This document shows positions 53,454 through 62,281 of a stretch of DNA of 64,000 nucleotides, piece by piece. Within the stretch, counting starts at the first letter, position 1; each line of letters begins with the position of its first letter. A program made the translations under genes and the position numbers. The notes beneath the pieces were generated by a model. It did no database searches. It had not been told where the DNA came from and saw only the letters and a program-made list of their open reading frames with translations. The stretch lies in the NCBI GenBank assembly GCA_009829735.1, contig CM020620.1:11219420-11283419 (forward strand), given 5' to 3'. Source of the DNA: Pyropia yezoensis. Taxonomy: Eukaryota > Rhodophyta > Bangiophyceae > Bangiales > Bangiaceae.

Positions 53454-56400
53454 ATGGCGTCTGCTTTTTTGGACGTCCGCCTCTTTCCAACTGCCTCGAT
53501 CCGCTTTGCTCCCATGTCGACGGCGCGAAGGGGTCCTTTTGTCGGCCGGTCTCGTTCATGGGCGCCTCTTTCGACGCAGTCTGTTCGTGTCGTTGCTCCT
53601 GTGCACCCAGCTGACACCGGGCACCACAGCGATGTTCCCGTCATGAGGCCGTGTATGAGCCTGGAGCAGTTACATGAGGATGGTGACAGCGAGGATGACG
53701 TGCAGTCGGGTGTGAGAGCGCCTCGTGGTATAGTTGCGCAAGACCCCTTCCGGGCACTGCTAAAGGTTGACGAGACGATTGCCAGTAAGACGGTCCAGCT
53801 CTCCGATCTTCGGACCAAGCGGGATGCCAATACAGACGTGCTGCTCTCGGCCACTTTGCTCGACTGGCAGCTTGAGATCCGTTTGCGGCTGGACAAGTCG
53901 CTGAATGTCGACCTGGACAGGCTTCGAGAAGAGCTGGCGGAGCTGCGTAAAACAAGGAAGAGCCTCATAGAGTCTTTGCTGGCTACCCGACCCATATGGA
54001 CACTGCTGCAGACCTCCGGGCGCTACCTGGAGCAGTCTCACGAGCGGTCACCCACATCTACGCTGCAGACCAAGCCGCCCTATGACCCAGCAGGGCTACG
54101 GCGGCCTGTCGACCTGGACCCGCTCATCGTCGCCACCTGGTTCTACTTGGTGCTTGGCAAGGCGATGCCGTCGCCCGGCACAGTAGACGTTGATGTGATT
54201 GCTGCCTTGCAGGAGGTGACGCAGGGTTCTGCCAAGGACGACCCAGAGGCCGCGCCTGCACAAGACGTACGCCACGTTGGCCTGATTGAGGGCAGCGCTG
54301 GCATGGGCAAGACCCACCTGGGTATTGATGCCTGGTATTACCGAGACGAGCTCGACCAGCCGCGTTTTGCGGCGGTGGCCGCGCATGCGGGCGTGTCTAG
54401 TCAGGTGTGGACCCACGTATGCTCCACTGCGAAGACAATGCGGGTGTGCTGCATCAACTTCAATGGCGCAAGTTCCTGGGGCGATGCGGACTGTCAATTT
54501 GTCAGTCTGAGCCCCTGGTTTAAGCATACGTATCCCGACGGCCACGCCAAGCCACCACCAGCTGATGAAGCCAAGAAGCCGGCAGCTGCTCAAACTGTAC
54601 CCCAGACTGCCGCCCAGGTCGAGCCCCTGCCCGCCACCCTAGGCGAGTCTTTGTCTTCTTCAGTGGCTGCTTCCCAGCTTGTCAATCGGGTCGACTCGCC
54701 TCGTGCCGTCCTAGCCGGGCCTCTACCAGGCGATCATGAGACGGATGAAGGCAGGTACGCGGACGCGCACACGCTTCCATTGTATCTCCGCGTCTTGTGG
54801 GGATTGTTGCACCAAGCTGAGATGTCCTACAAGTCTTTTGCCACAATGGCGCTGACTGGACTGCGCCTCCGCCAGATTACGGTTGCGTCAATCAAAGCGG
54901 AGGCAGAAGCTGCGCTTTCGGCGCGTCGTCATGCGATCATTGTTGATGAGCTCACTCTGGCCAGGATGTGTCCTGGAGATCGACAGCTGTCCGAGCTTTA
55001 CCGCCACATCATCTGTACGTTTACGCAGGGTGGGGAAGCAAGTGTGCTCTTCCTTTCGCTGTCCTTCATGTTCATCAATGCCGAGACCGATGCACATCGA
55101 GTGCAGGTCCCTGTGCCTCATGGCGGGTTACCACCTGTATTTAGGCGTATGACCACCGCGGGTACAGGAGGTGATGGATCTCCTTGTAACTTGGTGGTCG
55201 TCGGCCAACTCATGCGGAAGGGCATTACGGAGCTCGAGGAGAACCTTTTGCCGGTGGCATCCAGGAGGGTAATTTATACACCACGGTCGGTCAAGAACGT
55301 TCACTTTGCAGAACCACAAGATGTTGCCAAGGCCGTTGCCAGGCTCAGCGGAGGCCACATGCGGTCATATGCTTACCTGCGGGACTACCTGGATTCCTGC
55401 CCCACGGGCGTCACGTTGTGGAGCGTGGTCAAGAACGCATTCCAGGCCACGGGCATGACTGCGTCTGTCCGCGATCTCTTGCGCCATTTGGTCTTCTTCC
55501 CTGGGCTTCTGTTTGCTGGGTTGGTTCCCTGTACTGTCCGAGGGAACGCCAAGTTGCAGCTTGACGGAGGCGATGTTCCTGCCGTGGACTTCTCGAAGAC
55601 TTTTGACGATGCCGTGTCCAGCAGCCTGCTGTACGGCAGCCCCAACCAGCTTGGGGAGTACGAGAATCCTTCGCTTCCACCGGCCATGATCAACGGGCTG
55701 GCAACGCTGTGGGTGAACGACATCGCGGACCTCAAGGATTCCGGCCACGAGGTGACTCCTGAGGTGTGCAACGTACTGCGATCGTGCTCCCGGTTGTTGT
55801 CCGCTTCTGGCGTGCCTGACCCCGGGCGTGGCTGGGAAGTGACCAGCTTTTGGGCGGAGGTCATGATGAGTCATGTTCGGCATGGTGCGGCACGCTTCCT
55901 CCACCGTGCGCCTGGAGTCAGTGGCGTTGCTGACTACTCCCGCGTGTCGATGAAGGACTTGTACAAGAGTGCTGCTAAGCTGGAGGAGAGGCCCGTCCAC
56001 CACGCGTTGCTCTCTGACGTCCTGGTTGACGCGACCCGTCCGTTGACCATAGAGGACGTGGAGCAAGAGCTGATAACAAGGATTGCGAACATGGACGACG
56101 TTTTATGTTTGCCGACAGAGAAGCTGCTGTCCCAGGTATTTATGATGCGACATGCACACCCGTCGTTCGACCTGGTTCGCTTTTTCCCCGTTGTACATGA
56201 TCCCCGGCCCGATGCTGTGTCTTCCAAGAGGACCAACGGAGTGCTTGCGGTTTGCTTCTCTTCCAAGTCAACTACCAATAAGGAGGTCTCAGTGCCCCTC
56301 AGCCTTGCGGTTGAAGCGGAGGCGCTGCTGCCCAAGGCTTTTGGTGACAAGAACTGGGACGCGTGGCAGCACAACGTTGTTCACGTCACCATCTGCAACC

Positions 56401-56561
56401 ACACTCGGTCGAACCCTCGGAGTGCCTCTCTGACTGACCCTGATGCAGCGGAGCGTACTGTCGTCCTTTGCAGAGATGATTTTGATGCCATTTACGGCTC
56501 GGGGCTGTCTGGGTTCCTTTCAAGTGCACCTGTGCTGCACGGCACCAAGGTGGTGCGTTGA
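53454..56561 (+). CDS. Large P-loop NTPase with C-terminal nuclease-like domain (Crinkler/RHS-like)
   Basis: ATG 53454 (ACCATGG) gives 1035 residues; the frame is open further upstream but reads as noise. An N-terminal low-complexity stretch is followed by a charged, probably coiled-coil region (about 104-178, for example LDRLREELAELRKTRKSL). The NTPase has Walker A GSAGMGKT at 280-287 and Walker B AIIVDE near 494-499, with a possible sensor strand LVVVGQ. The C-terminal 130 residues hold SFDLVRFFP, then GVLAVCFSSK (K938), then a strand VVLCRDDF. That order (D, then strand ending xxK) fits a PD-(D/E)XK nuclease. NTPase plus such a nuclease is the architecture of Crinkler and trypanosome RHS proteins, linked to effectors and mobile elements. 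The assignment is by motif order only. Codon use is less extreme in GC than in neighbouring genes, consistent with a different origin. Confidence 0.55.
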   Translation: MASAFLDVRLFPTASIRFAPMSTARRGPFVGRSRSWAPLSTQSVRVVAPVHPADTGHHSDVPVMRPCMSLEQLHEDGDSEDDVQSGVRAPRGIVAQDPFRALLKVDETIASKTVQLSDLRTKRDANTDVLLSATLLDWQLEIRLRLDKSLNVDLDRLREELAELRKTRKSLIESLLATRPIWTLLQTSGRYLEQSHERSPTSTLQTKPPYDPAGLRRPVDLDPLIVATWFYLVLGKAMPSPGTVDVDVIAALQEVTQGSAKDDPEAAPAQDVRHVGLIEGSAGMGKTHLGIDAWYYRDELDQPRFAAVAAHAGVSSQVWTHVCSTAKTMRVCCINFNGASSWGDADCQFVSLSPWFKHTYPDGHAKPPPADEAKKPAAAQTVPQTAAQVEPLPATLGESLSSSVAASQLVNRVDSPRAVLAGPLPGDHETDEGRYADAHTLPLYLRVLWGLLHQAEMSYKSFATMALTGLRLRQITVASIKAEAEAALSARRHAIIVDELTLARMCPGDRQLSELYRHIICTFTQGGEASVLFLSLSFMFINAETDAHRVQVPVPHGGLPPVFRRMTTAGTGGDGSPCNLVVVGQLMRKGITELEENLLPVASRRVIYTPRSVKNVHFAEPQDVAKAVARLSGGHMRSYAYLRDYLDSCPTGVTLWSVVKNAFQATGMTASVRDLLRHLVFFPGLLFAGLVPCTVRGNAKLQLDGGDVPAVDFSKTFDDAVSSSLLYGSPNQLGEYENPSLPPAMINGLATLWVNDIADLKDSGHEVTPEVCNVLRSCSRLLSASGVPDPGRGWEVTSFWAEVMMSHVRHGAARFLHRAPGVSGVADYSRVSMKDLYKSAAKLEERPVHHALLSDVLVDATRPLTIEDVEQELITRIANMDDVLCLPTEKLLSQVFMMRHAHPSFDLVRFFPVVHDPRPDAVSSKRTNGVLAVCFSSKSTTNKEVSVPLSLAVEAEALLPKAFGDKNWDAWQHNVVHVTICNHTRSNPRSASLTDPDAAERTVVLCRDDFDAIYGSGLSGFLSSAPVLHGTKVVR

Positions 56562-56599
56562 GGCATTGCCAGCGGCGGCTACGACAGTGGTCATCCCTC

Positions 56600-58213
56600 C
56601 AGATTAACTAGCTTGGACAGCTCCGAGCCCTTGTGGCCGAATCCGCGTTTGTTTAAACTTTGGTGTGTACACCTCCTGCCTTTGCCCCCTTTTCTCGGCG
56701 CGAACGGCACGCGGTGCGACGGGGTGACCGTCTACGTGGTCAGGTGCCTGTGCGCGGCTGGCGAGCGTCTTCAGCATGTGAAGGCCCACCGACGCAGCCC
56801 CGCGTGCGGCGAGGCGCCCCAATCAGCCGGTGCGCGTCCTTTTGAGTCACATACACATGGACGCCACCGGAGGGGATGCCGGCGGCGGCGGGCGCCACCA
56901 CCGCCGACGGGTCGTCCACGGAGCACAGTGTCAGCCTACAGATGGGCGCGTCCTAGGGAGCGCCCCGCGCAGCTGTCGCTGCGGCCGTGACAGACTGGAC
57001 GGTGACGAGGCGCTCGTCGGAGAGCCGGCGGCGCCTGTTGGTGGCCGCCCGGGCGGTCCTGACGGGGTTTGCGTTCACGCACGTCACCGCTGCACCAGGG
57101 GTGGTTGTAGTCCACGTTGGCGGCGGTGCTAATGCCCACGTCGACCTCCGGCACCACGGGCGTCTGCACCCAGTTCACGGTAACGGGGCTGAGCAAAAGC
57201 ACCTCTGGGGGGGCCAGCGCTTCGACACCGCCCACCGCCGCCGCTGTTGCGGCCCCCACCGTCAGTGCTGCCACCGCCGCCCACCGTCAGTGCTGCCACC
57301 GCCGCCCACCGCCTCGATCGCCGCAGCGGCCGTTACGGCACACTCTTCAGACGCGTCCTGCGTGAAGACCACCGCCAGCCACAGCAACACCAGGCGCAGT
57401 GCGTCGACAACGTGGAAACGGGGCTCCCCGCGTGGGTGGCCACTGTCGCATCCCCCTCCTCCCCCGCCTTCCCCATCGCCGCTGCCACCGCGCGCACCGC
57501 CGCCATGTCGGCCTCGACGTTAAGACCGACGGGCGGCCCGCCGACGCGACCACCCGCGCGGTCAGGCGGGGCCGGTCAGTCACCCACGGCGGCCCACGCG
57601 CAGGCGGTGGCCACTCACTCCGACGAGACGCGCCCGGTGGCGCGCTACCACCGCCGAGGATGACGGCCGCCGCCTCGGTGGCAACCAGTGCCAGTGACAC
57701 CACCCGCCCGCACCGGCAGGCGTCCGCGACAAACGCGGCCGCTCAGGCCGAGTTCGCCCCTAGGAGCACGTACGTCGCAATCAGGGCGCCTCGCGCCAGG
57801 GCGCACCCGGAAGACGGCCGCAGCGGCTGCGGGGCGGCGACGCCAGTGGCAGCGACGGCGGTGGCAACCCCCGGCTTGGGCATCACGTGCAGGGCGGGGA
57901 CGGGGACGCCCGCCAGCACCGCCGGCCAGTCCGTCGCCACGTCGACGCGCGTAGGTGGCTCTTTGATGACCGGCACGGAGGCTTCCGAGTGGTGGAGGAC
58001 GTGCGCCCGAAAGGGCGTGCCCAGTGGCAAGCAGCGCAGATACGCCATGACGGGCGGTAGCCGCGCCGTGACGTAGCCCTTTGCACCTTCTCCCTCCGCG
58101 CACAGGCCGCCCCCACCCCAGTAGTCCTCGTTGCTCAGCTTGGAGTCCCGTGTAGGCCACAGGTCGTCGACCAGTATGGGAGACGACGCCGCCGCCACTG
58201 TACCCGAGCTCAT
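56600..58213 (-). pseudogene. Decayed gene of unknown function
   Basis: Minus-strand coding-like blocks succeed one another in different frames. The first runs from ATG 58213 to a stop at 57743 (156 residues, with ILVDDLWPTRDSKL, LSNEDYWGGGG, VMAYLRCLPLGTPFRAHVL). Then come LALVATEAAAVILGGG (about 57650-57700), EVLLLSPVTVNWVQTP with VDVGISTAANVDYNHPW (57090-57210), and VHVYVTQKDAHRLIG (56820-56870). The blocks contain strand-like and hydrophobic segments suggesting a membrane or secreted protein, but nothing I recognise. A 25-bp tandem duplication interrupts the middle. Several frame changes without homopolymers favour real decay; multiple introns are the alternative. Confidence 0.4.
57255..57304. 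repeat. Perfect tandem duplication, 25 bp twice
   Basis: The unit begins CCCACCGTCAGTGCTGCC and is repeated exactly. The length is not a multiple of three, so the second copy shifts the frame of the decayed minus-strand gene. Confidence 0.9.
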
Positions 58214-59296
58214 CTCGGCCCCCTCGCGCCCGCTCGCTGCTCACGACGCTGTAGGCTCGGCTGCGGTGCCCTCCCCAAGCCGCCGGCGCCGGCGCTGCCG
58301 CTCGAACCGCTCCTGGCGGCGATGGGGGGGATTTTGGGGCCGCCCCAAGCGCAGGGGATGAGGGCAGGGGAATCGTCACTAAACGCCCTTTTTGCATCAG
58401 TGGACAATTCTCGATCCGCTTCGTTACGCCATCAGGCCAGTGTTTCGTTTAAGTCCCGATAGGCGCTGGGATACATATCAGTCGACAAGTGCGATACAGA
58501 GACCGGTCACGAGACTGCTTACAAACAGATTTTGGCAACCAATGAGGTGGACTGAGATACGCGTATCGCACAGGCCGTGAGACCATATACCAAACGCCCA
58601 TCGTCCGACATGGATCCTCGAACCGTCACTCGACAGGCATCCAGGACGCATCTCCTGACAAGCATCCCAAGCGTGTCCCAGGACAGGCTGTATTCTGTGG
58701 CTGGGGCAGTAGCCGTGCGGGGGCTCCTACGGCTCCTGGACGGCGCTTCATGACGCGCGTGACGGGCATATTTGATGGTGTGCATGCTAAACAATCACAT
58801 GAGCGCAGGCGCGTCGTACGACAGCGCACTGTGGACATCAAGATGAGCAAACGCGCACAACAACGCTTGCGGAGGAAAAGCCCCCGCGCAAGCGAGAAAG
58901 CACACTGAAACCAAGCAAGCCACCAGCAATGCAGAAGAGGAACCAAAGCAGAGCGGGGCAGACGAGGAAATACACGAGCAGCACGCCCATGCACACACAA
59001 AGCACCTCAGCCCATGAGAATGCCACAACGTGACTTAAGCTGGGAAAGAAAAGCAGCACGTCCCGTAAAGCATGCAAAAACATTCACAAGGGCGCACGCG
59101 ACGGCACGCAGAAGCAAGAATACCACAGAAGGAGCGCCAAGCGAGACGCCCAGACCCTCAGAGAGTGGGGCCAAGCATGCCCGCTCAAACGGAGACGTGA
59201 AGTAGCACAATGAAGCGCCACTGGTGAGGTGCACTGACCAACACAGTGTAGAGCCCAACGCGCCCGCAGATACACACCTTCGGCGTCGGGAAACAT
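58214..59296. other. Intergenic, AT-richer than the rest, no supported gene
   Basis: The 58400-59200 part has the lowest GC content over a kilobase in this window. Minus-strand ORFs of 75-125 codons here are hydrophobic (for example 58838-59083) but overlap each other in three frames, which is typical of chance. Confidence 0.3.
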
Positions 59297-60592
59297 TCAG
59301 ACAAGCGGAGGCAAGCCGTCCGGGACATCCCCGCCCTCCCCCGCGGCAACTGTCGCACCAAGGCGTTCCTCCGGGGAGGCCGCTGCGCCACCGTCGCCCT
59401 CCCCATCGCCCCCTGCTGCGCCGCCGTTGGTGCCTTCCATGTCGTTAATGTCAACTTCAGAGTTGGACACGTCGTGATCGTCATCTACGACACCGCGGTT
59501 GGGATCAGTCCCGTCCGTGATGATGAGGCCGTTGTGCAAGCGGTTGTCACGCGGCAGCGCCGCGTCGGTGCGTGCCAGCTCGGTCTCCCACTGTTCGTAG
59601 ATGGTGCCACGCAGCCCCAACCGACGACGCGGGCGCAGCCCCGCCTTTGCCTCCAGCATAGAGCGGACAAAGCAGCACGCCAGCGCAAAGTGGCCCAGCA
59701 GGCAGCGGATGATAGGACGGCCGCCAGCGGCAGCCGGCACAGTGACCATCTCTTCGCCGCCCCCACAATAGCGAATCATGTCCGCAGCCCCAGCCACCAT
59801 GCTGGGCAAGTCCATCTCGGAAGCCATGTAGGCGCCGTTGTCCAACTACAGCTTGTAAAGGTCGCTCGTCAGCTCCGCGCGGCTCAGCCCAACGCCCAGC
59901 AAGAAGTTATTGCATACCAGGTCCTTACGTGACTGCATAAGGTGCGGCTTGGTCCGCAGGATCGGTACGCAGGCGCGCATCCCGGCGAGGACAGTGGCGT
60001 CACGTCGAGTAGGCAGGCGGATGGTGTTCAGGAGCCAGACCATCGCCGAACTGCGGTCGACGCGGCGCGCCGTCATGACGACCTTGATGACCTGCTCCCA
60101 CGAACGGTTTGTGCTGTTATACACCTCCGCGCTGCGAGTGGCGCTGATGATGCGCTTCTTCTCATCATCGCGGAACGCCATCTTGATAGTTGAGACAGCC
60201 GTCAGCGTCTGCTCGACGGCGCTAGACGCGGGGGAGCCGCGACTATCAGCAGCTTTCGACATCTCCTGCAAGGCGCTCAGGACGTCCTTCCACCCGACTG
60301 TGAATGTCATCTCCATGGAGTGAACAGCTGTCGCGAGGCGCTCTTGGCTGCGGCTGAGCACGTCTACCTTGACGAGCACGTCCCGCACAGACTTGAAAAG
60401 GTCGTCCACAGTTGTTGTGACTGCAGTGAGCTGTACGAGCAGCGGGTGAAGACCGACGCCGACCGCGTCAGACAGGGCAGAGGACCTTGGACGCCGCGGG
60501 CAAGAGGCAGAAGCGGCCAGGACGGGAGTGAGGGACACGGGAGGGAGCGCCGCACTCGCGCCCCCAGGCGAAGAAGGGGGCGTACCAGGCAT
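59297..60592 (-). CDS. Unknown helical protein, reading frame crossed by one TAG
   Basis: From ATG 60592 the frame runs 248 codons to a TAG at 59846-59848. It then continues in the same frame for another 183 codons to 59297 with equally protein-like sequence (LPSMVAGAADMIRY, FVRSMLEAKAGL, TIYEQWETELA, an acidic VDDDHDVSNSEVD tail). The first part is helical and probably coiled-coil (VDDLFKSVRDVLVKVDVLSRSQERL), followed by ATVLAGMRACVPIL and DLVCNNFLLGVGLS. I recognise no family. The amber codon may mark a nonsense mutation, readthrough, or two domains originally fused. The ORF at 60468-61004 just upstream overlaps it in another frame and may be its N terminus. Confidence 0.5.
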
Positions 60593-61004
60593 TAACGGAC
60601 AAACAATAATCGGGCGCGCCGCCCCGCCCGGCACTTAGATGCAGCGACGAGTCTACACGCGAGGTAGAGGAGTCCCCAGAAGGAGCAATCGGCGCTGCCG
60701 CTGTACCCTGCGTAGAGAGGGAGGGGGCACCCCCCACCTGCACGTCATTCGCCGCTGGCGCCTCCTGGCTCTCGTTTGTGTTTCCAGTCGTGCTCAGTGT
60801 GGGCAGTGTGCTCACAGGAGAGGCTGCTGCTGGCATACCAAAGCCAGCGCCAGCAGCGGAAGGAGCACCCCCTGCCTGGGCACCTGCGCTGGCACCCGCC
60901 GTGGCAGTGGGAGCCATGGGAAGGACAGGCGCCGCAGAGACCGTCGCAGGGCCTGCAGCAGGCTGTGAGCCCCCAACTTCAGAGCTAGAATGGGGAGAAG
61001 ACAT
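60468..61004 (-). CDS. Ala/Pro/Ser-rich ORF behind a TATA box, possible N-terminal part of the downstream ORF
   Basis: ATG 61004 begins MSSPHSSSEVGGSQP and continues as a low-complexity Ala/Gly/Pro/Thr-rich stretch, of the kind that forms a disordered N terminus, to about 60650. Beyond that the frame becomes Trp/Cys/Arg-rich and stops at 60468, while the neighbouring frame takes on coding character. A frameshift around 60600-60650 would join the two. The perfect TATAAATA lies 240 bp upstream. Confidence 0.4.
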   Translation of the reverse strand: MSSPHSSSEVGGSQPAAGPATVSAAPVLPMAPTATAGASAGAQAGGAPSAAGAGFGMPAAASPVSTLPTLSTTGNTNESQEAPAANDVQVGGAPSLSTQGTAAAPIAPSGDSSTSRVDSSLHLSAGRGGAPDYCLSVNAWYAPFFAWGRECGAPSRVPHSRPGRFCLLPAASKVLCPV

Positions 61005-61243
61005 GACACACACACGCCCAGCCGGCCAGAAGCATGCACCAGATGACCCCCAACAGGCCACTCTCACGCTCTGAAGGTCAAGACGCACGGACCATGCACC
61101 TGAAACCGAACAGGAAGAGCAGAGAGAGTGAGGAAGAGACGACAAGGTGATGAGTACAAGGAGACGAGACCTTCGTTGTGCAGAGGAGAGTGTATCGGAG
61201 TTGCCAAAGTGCGAGTGCGTCCGCTCTGGGCCTCCCGCTCGCG

Positions 61244-61251
61244 TATTTATA
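61244..61251 (-). promoter_or_regulatory. TATA box (TATAAATA)
   Basis: On the minus strand the sequence reads GTATAAATACG, a consensus TATA box in a GC-rich setting. It lies 240 bp before ATG 61004 of the minus-strand ORFs. Confidence 0.5.
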
Positions 61252-62281
61252 CGCCAACGCGAGCGCCAAGCAGAGCTGCTCTGGCGCCGTAAACGCCCTG
61301 CCCAGGCAGCCACACAGAGGGCAACCGCTTGTAGCACAATAGGGTATGCGCTGCACGTCCACTCTCAGGGAACACTCGCCAGGGGGGATCGGCACCAACG
61401 TCACCGGGAGGCCAAGGTTGCTGTCCTTGGAGCGCAAGCCACGGGACCAAGATGGGAGCCCGAATGGGAGGGGTTTGTTGTTCTGCCTTGGCCGGCGGTG
61501 GATTCGCCGCCGGCCCCCTCGTTATAAACCCTCGGAGACACTACTAACTACCCTCCACCCCAAGATGCAAGTCCCTCTGGTCATACGTAACTTATAGATA
61601 CCGTGACCAGTACGGACTCTCAAATTGAAAGCCAAGGATTAGAAGTAGCCCCCCTAATATTAGGGTCACAATACGGCCGACCATATTGCTACATATCCCC
61701 CCCTTAGATTCGGCCCGTCCTCGGGTCGAGTTGCATTCGGGTTACCGAATGTAAGTGGGTCGCGTGACCGTTTTCCAGTCGGGTGGGGCTTTGCGCCCTG
61801 TCGCGACAGACACCCCTTTTCGAGGTTGTCTGAGGGGGGTGCCCCCCTTTGTGTGGTACACACACGATCCGTTTTCCGGACCGTTGAATTCCCGATGCGG
61901 GTTTCTGTTCACGACGCCCCTTTCCGAGGGGTGGTGCACGCGGATCCGCCACCAGGCGTCTGGTGGTAGGGGGGCCCCTCTCGTGAGACGATTGAGTGGG
62001 TGGCGGGGGTTGCCCGCGTTGCGTGGGGGGCGGTTGGGAGTGACCCCCCTTGGTTACCCCGTGTGGGGGCGCGTGGCCCCGATCCAGGTGCCTGGGTGGA
62101 GCGCCCTCGTAGCTCGGCTGGCGCGGGTCGTCCCGCGCTACCGTATCGCTCGTGTCGAGCTGTGTGGTTATAAGCGCGGGTGCCCGCGCTTCCCTGGCTC
62201 GTCCGCGCGAGCGTTCCTCGTACCGGGTCGAGCCGGTTGCGGCTTTCTGGCACGGGACGCCCCTGCTACCCCGGTTTCACC
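61252..62281. other. Region with clustered palindromes upstream of the gag-like ORF
   Basis: There is no gene on either strand that I can support. A TATAAA occurs at 61523-61528 (plus). Three palindromic sites follow: CCCTAATATTAGGG (61652-61665, perfect), CATTCGG/CCGAATG around a 4-nt loop (61734-61751), and CTGTCGCGACAG (61798-61809, perfect). A second plus-strand TATAAG is at 62169-62174, about 110 bp before ATG 62282. The region may be an LTR or terminal region of the element whose ORF follows, but LTR ends could not be proven. Confidence 0.4.
62169..62174 (+). promoter_or_regulatory. TATA-like box upstream of ATG 62282
   Basis: TATAAG in the context GTGGTTATAAGCGCG, 113 bp before the ATG. 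Spacing suits a core promoter. Confidence 0.35.

Noticed and set aside
58626-59083. Small hydrophobic minus-strand ORFs that could be membrane proteins
   Set aside because: They overlap in three frames in AT-richer DNA, with no start or promoter preference, so chance is sufficient.
62100-62165. Possible tRNA-like fold (GTAGCTCGGCTGGCGCGGG...)
   Set aside because: Resembles a D-arm, but no B box, anticodon arm or acceptor pairing could be made.
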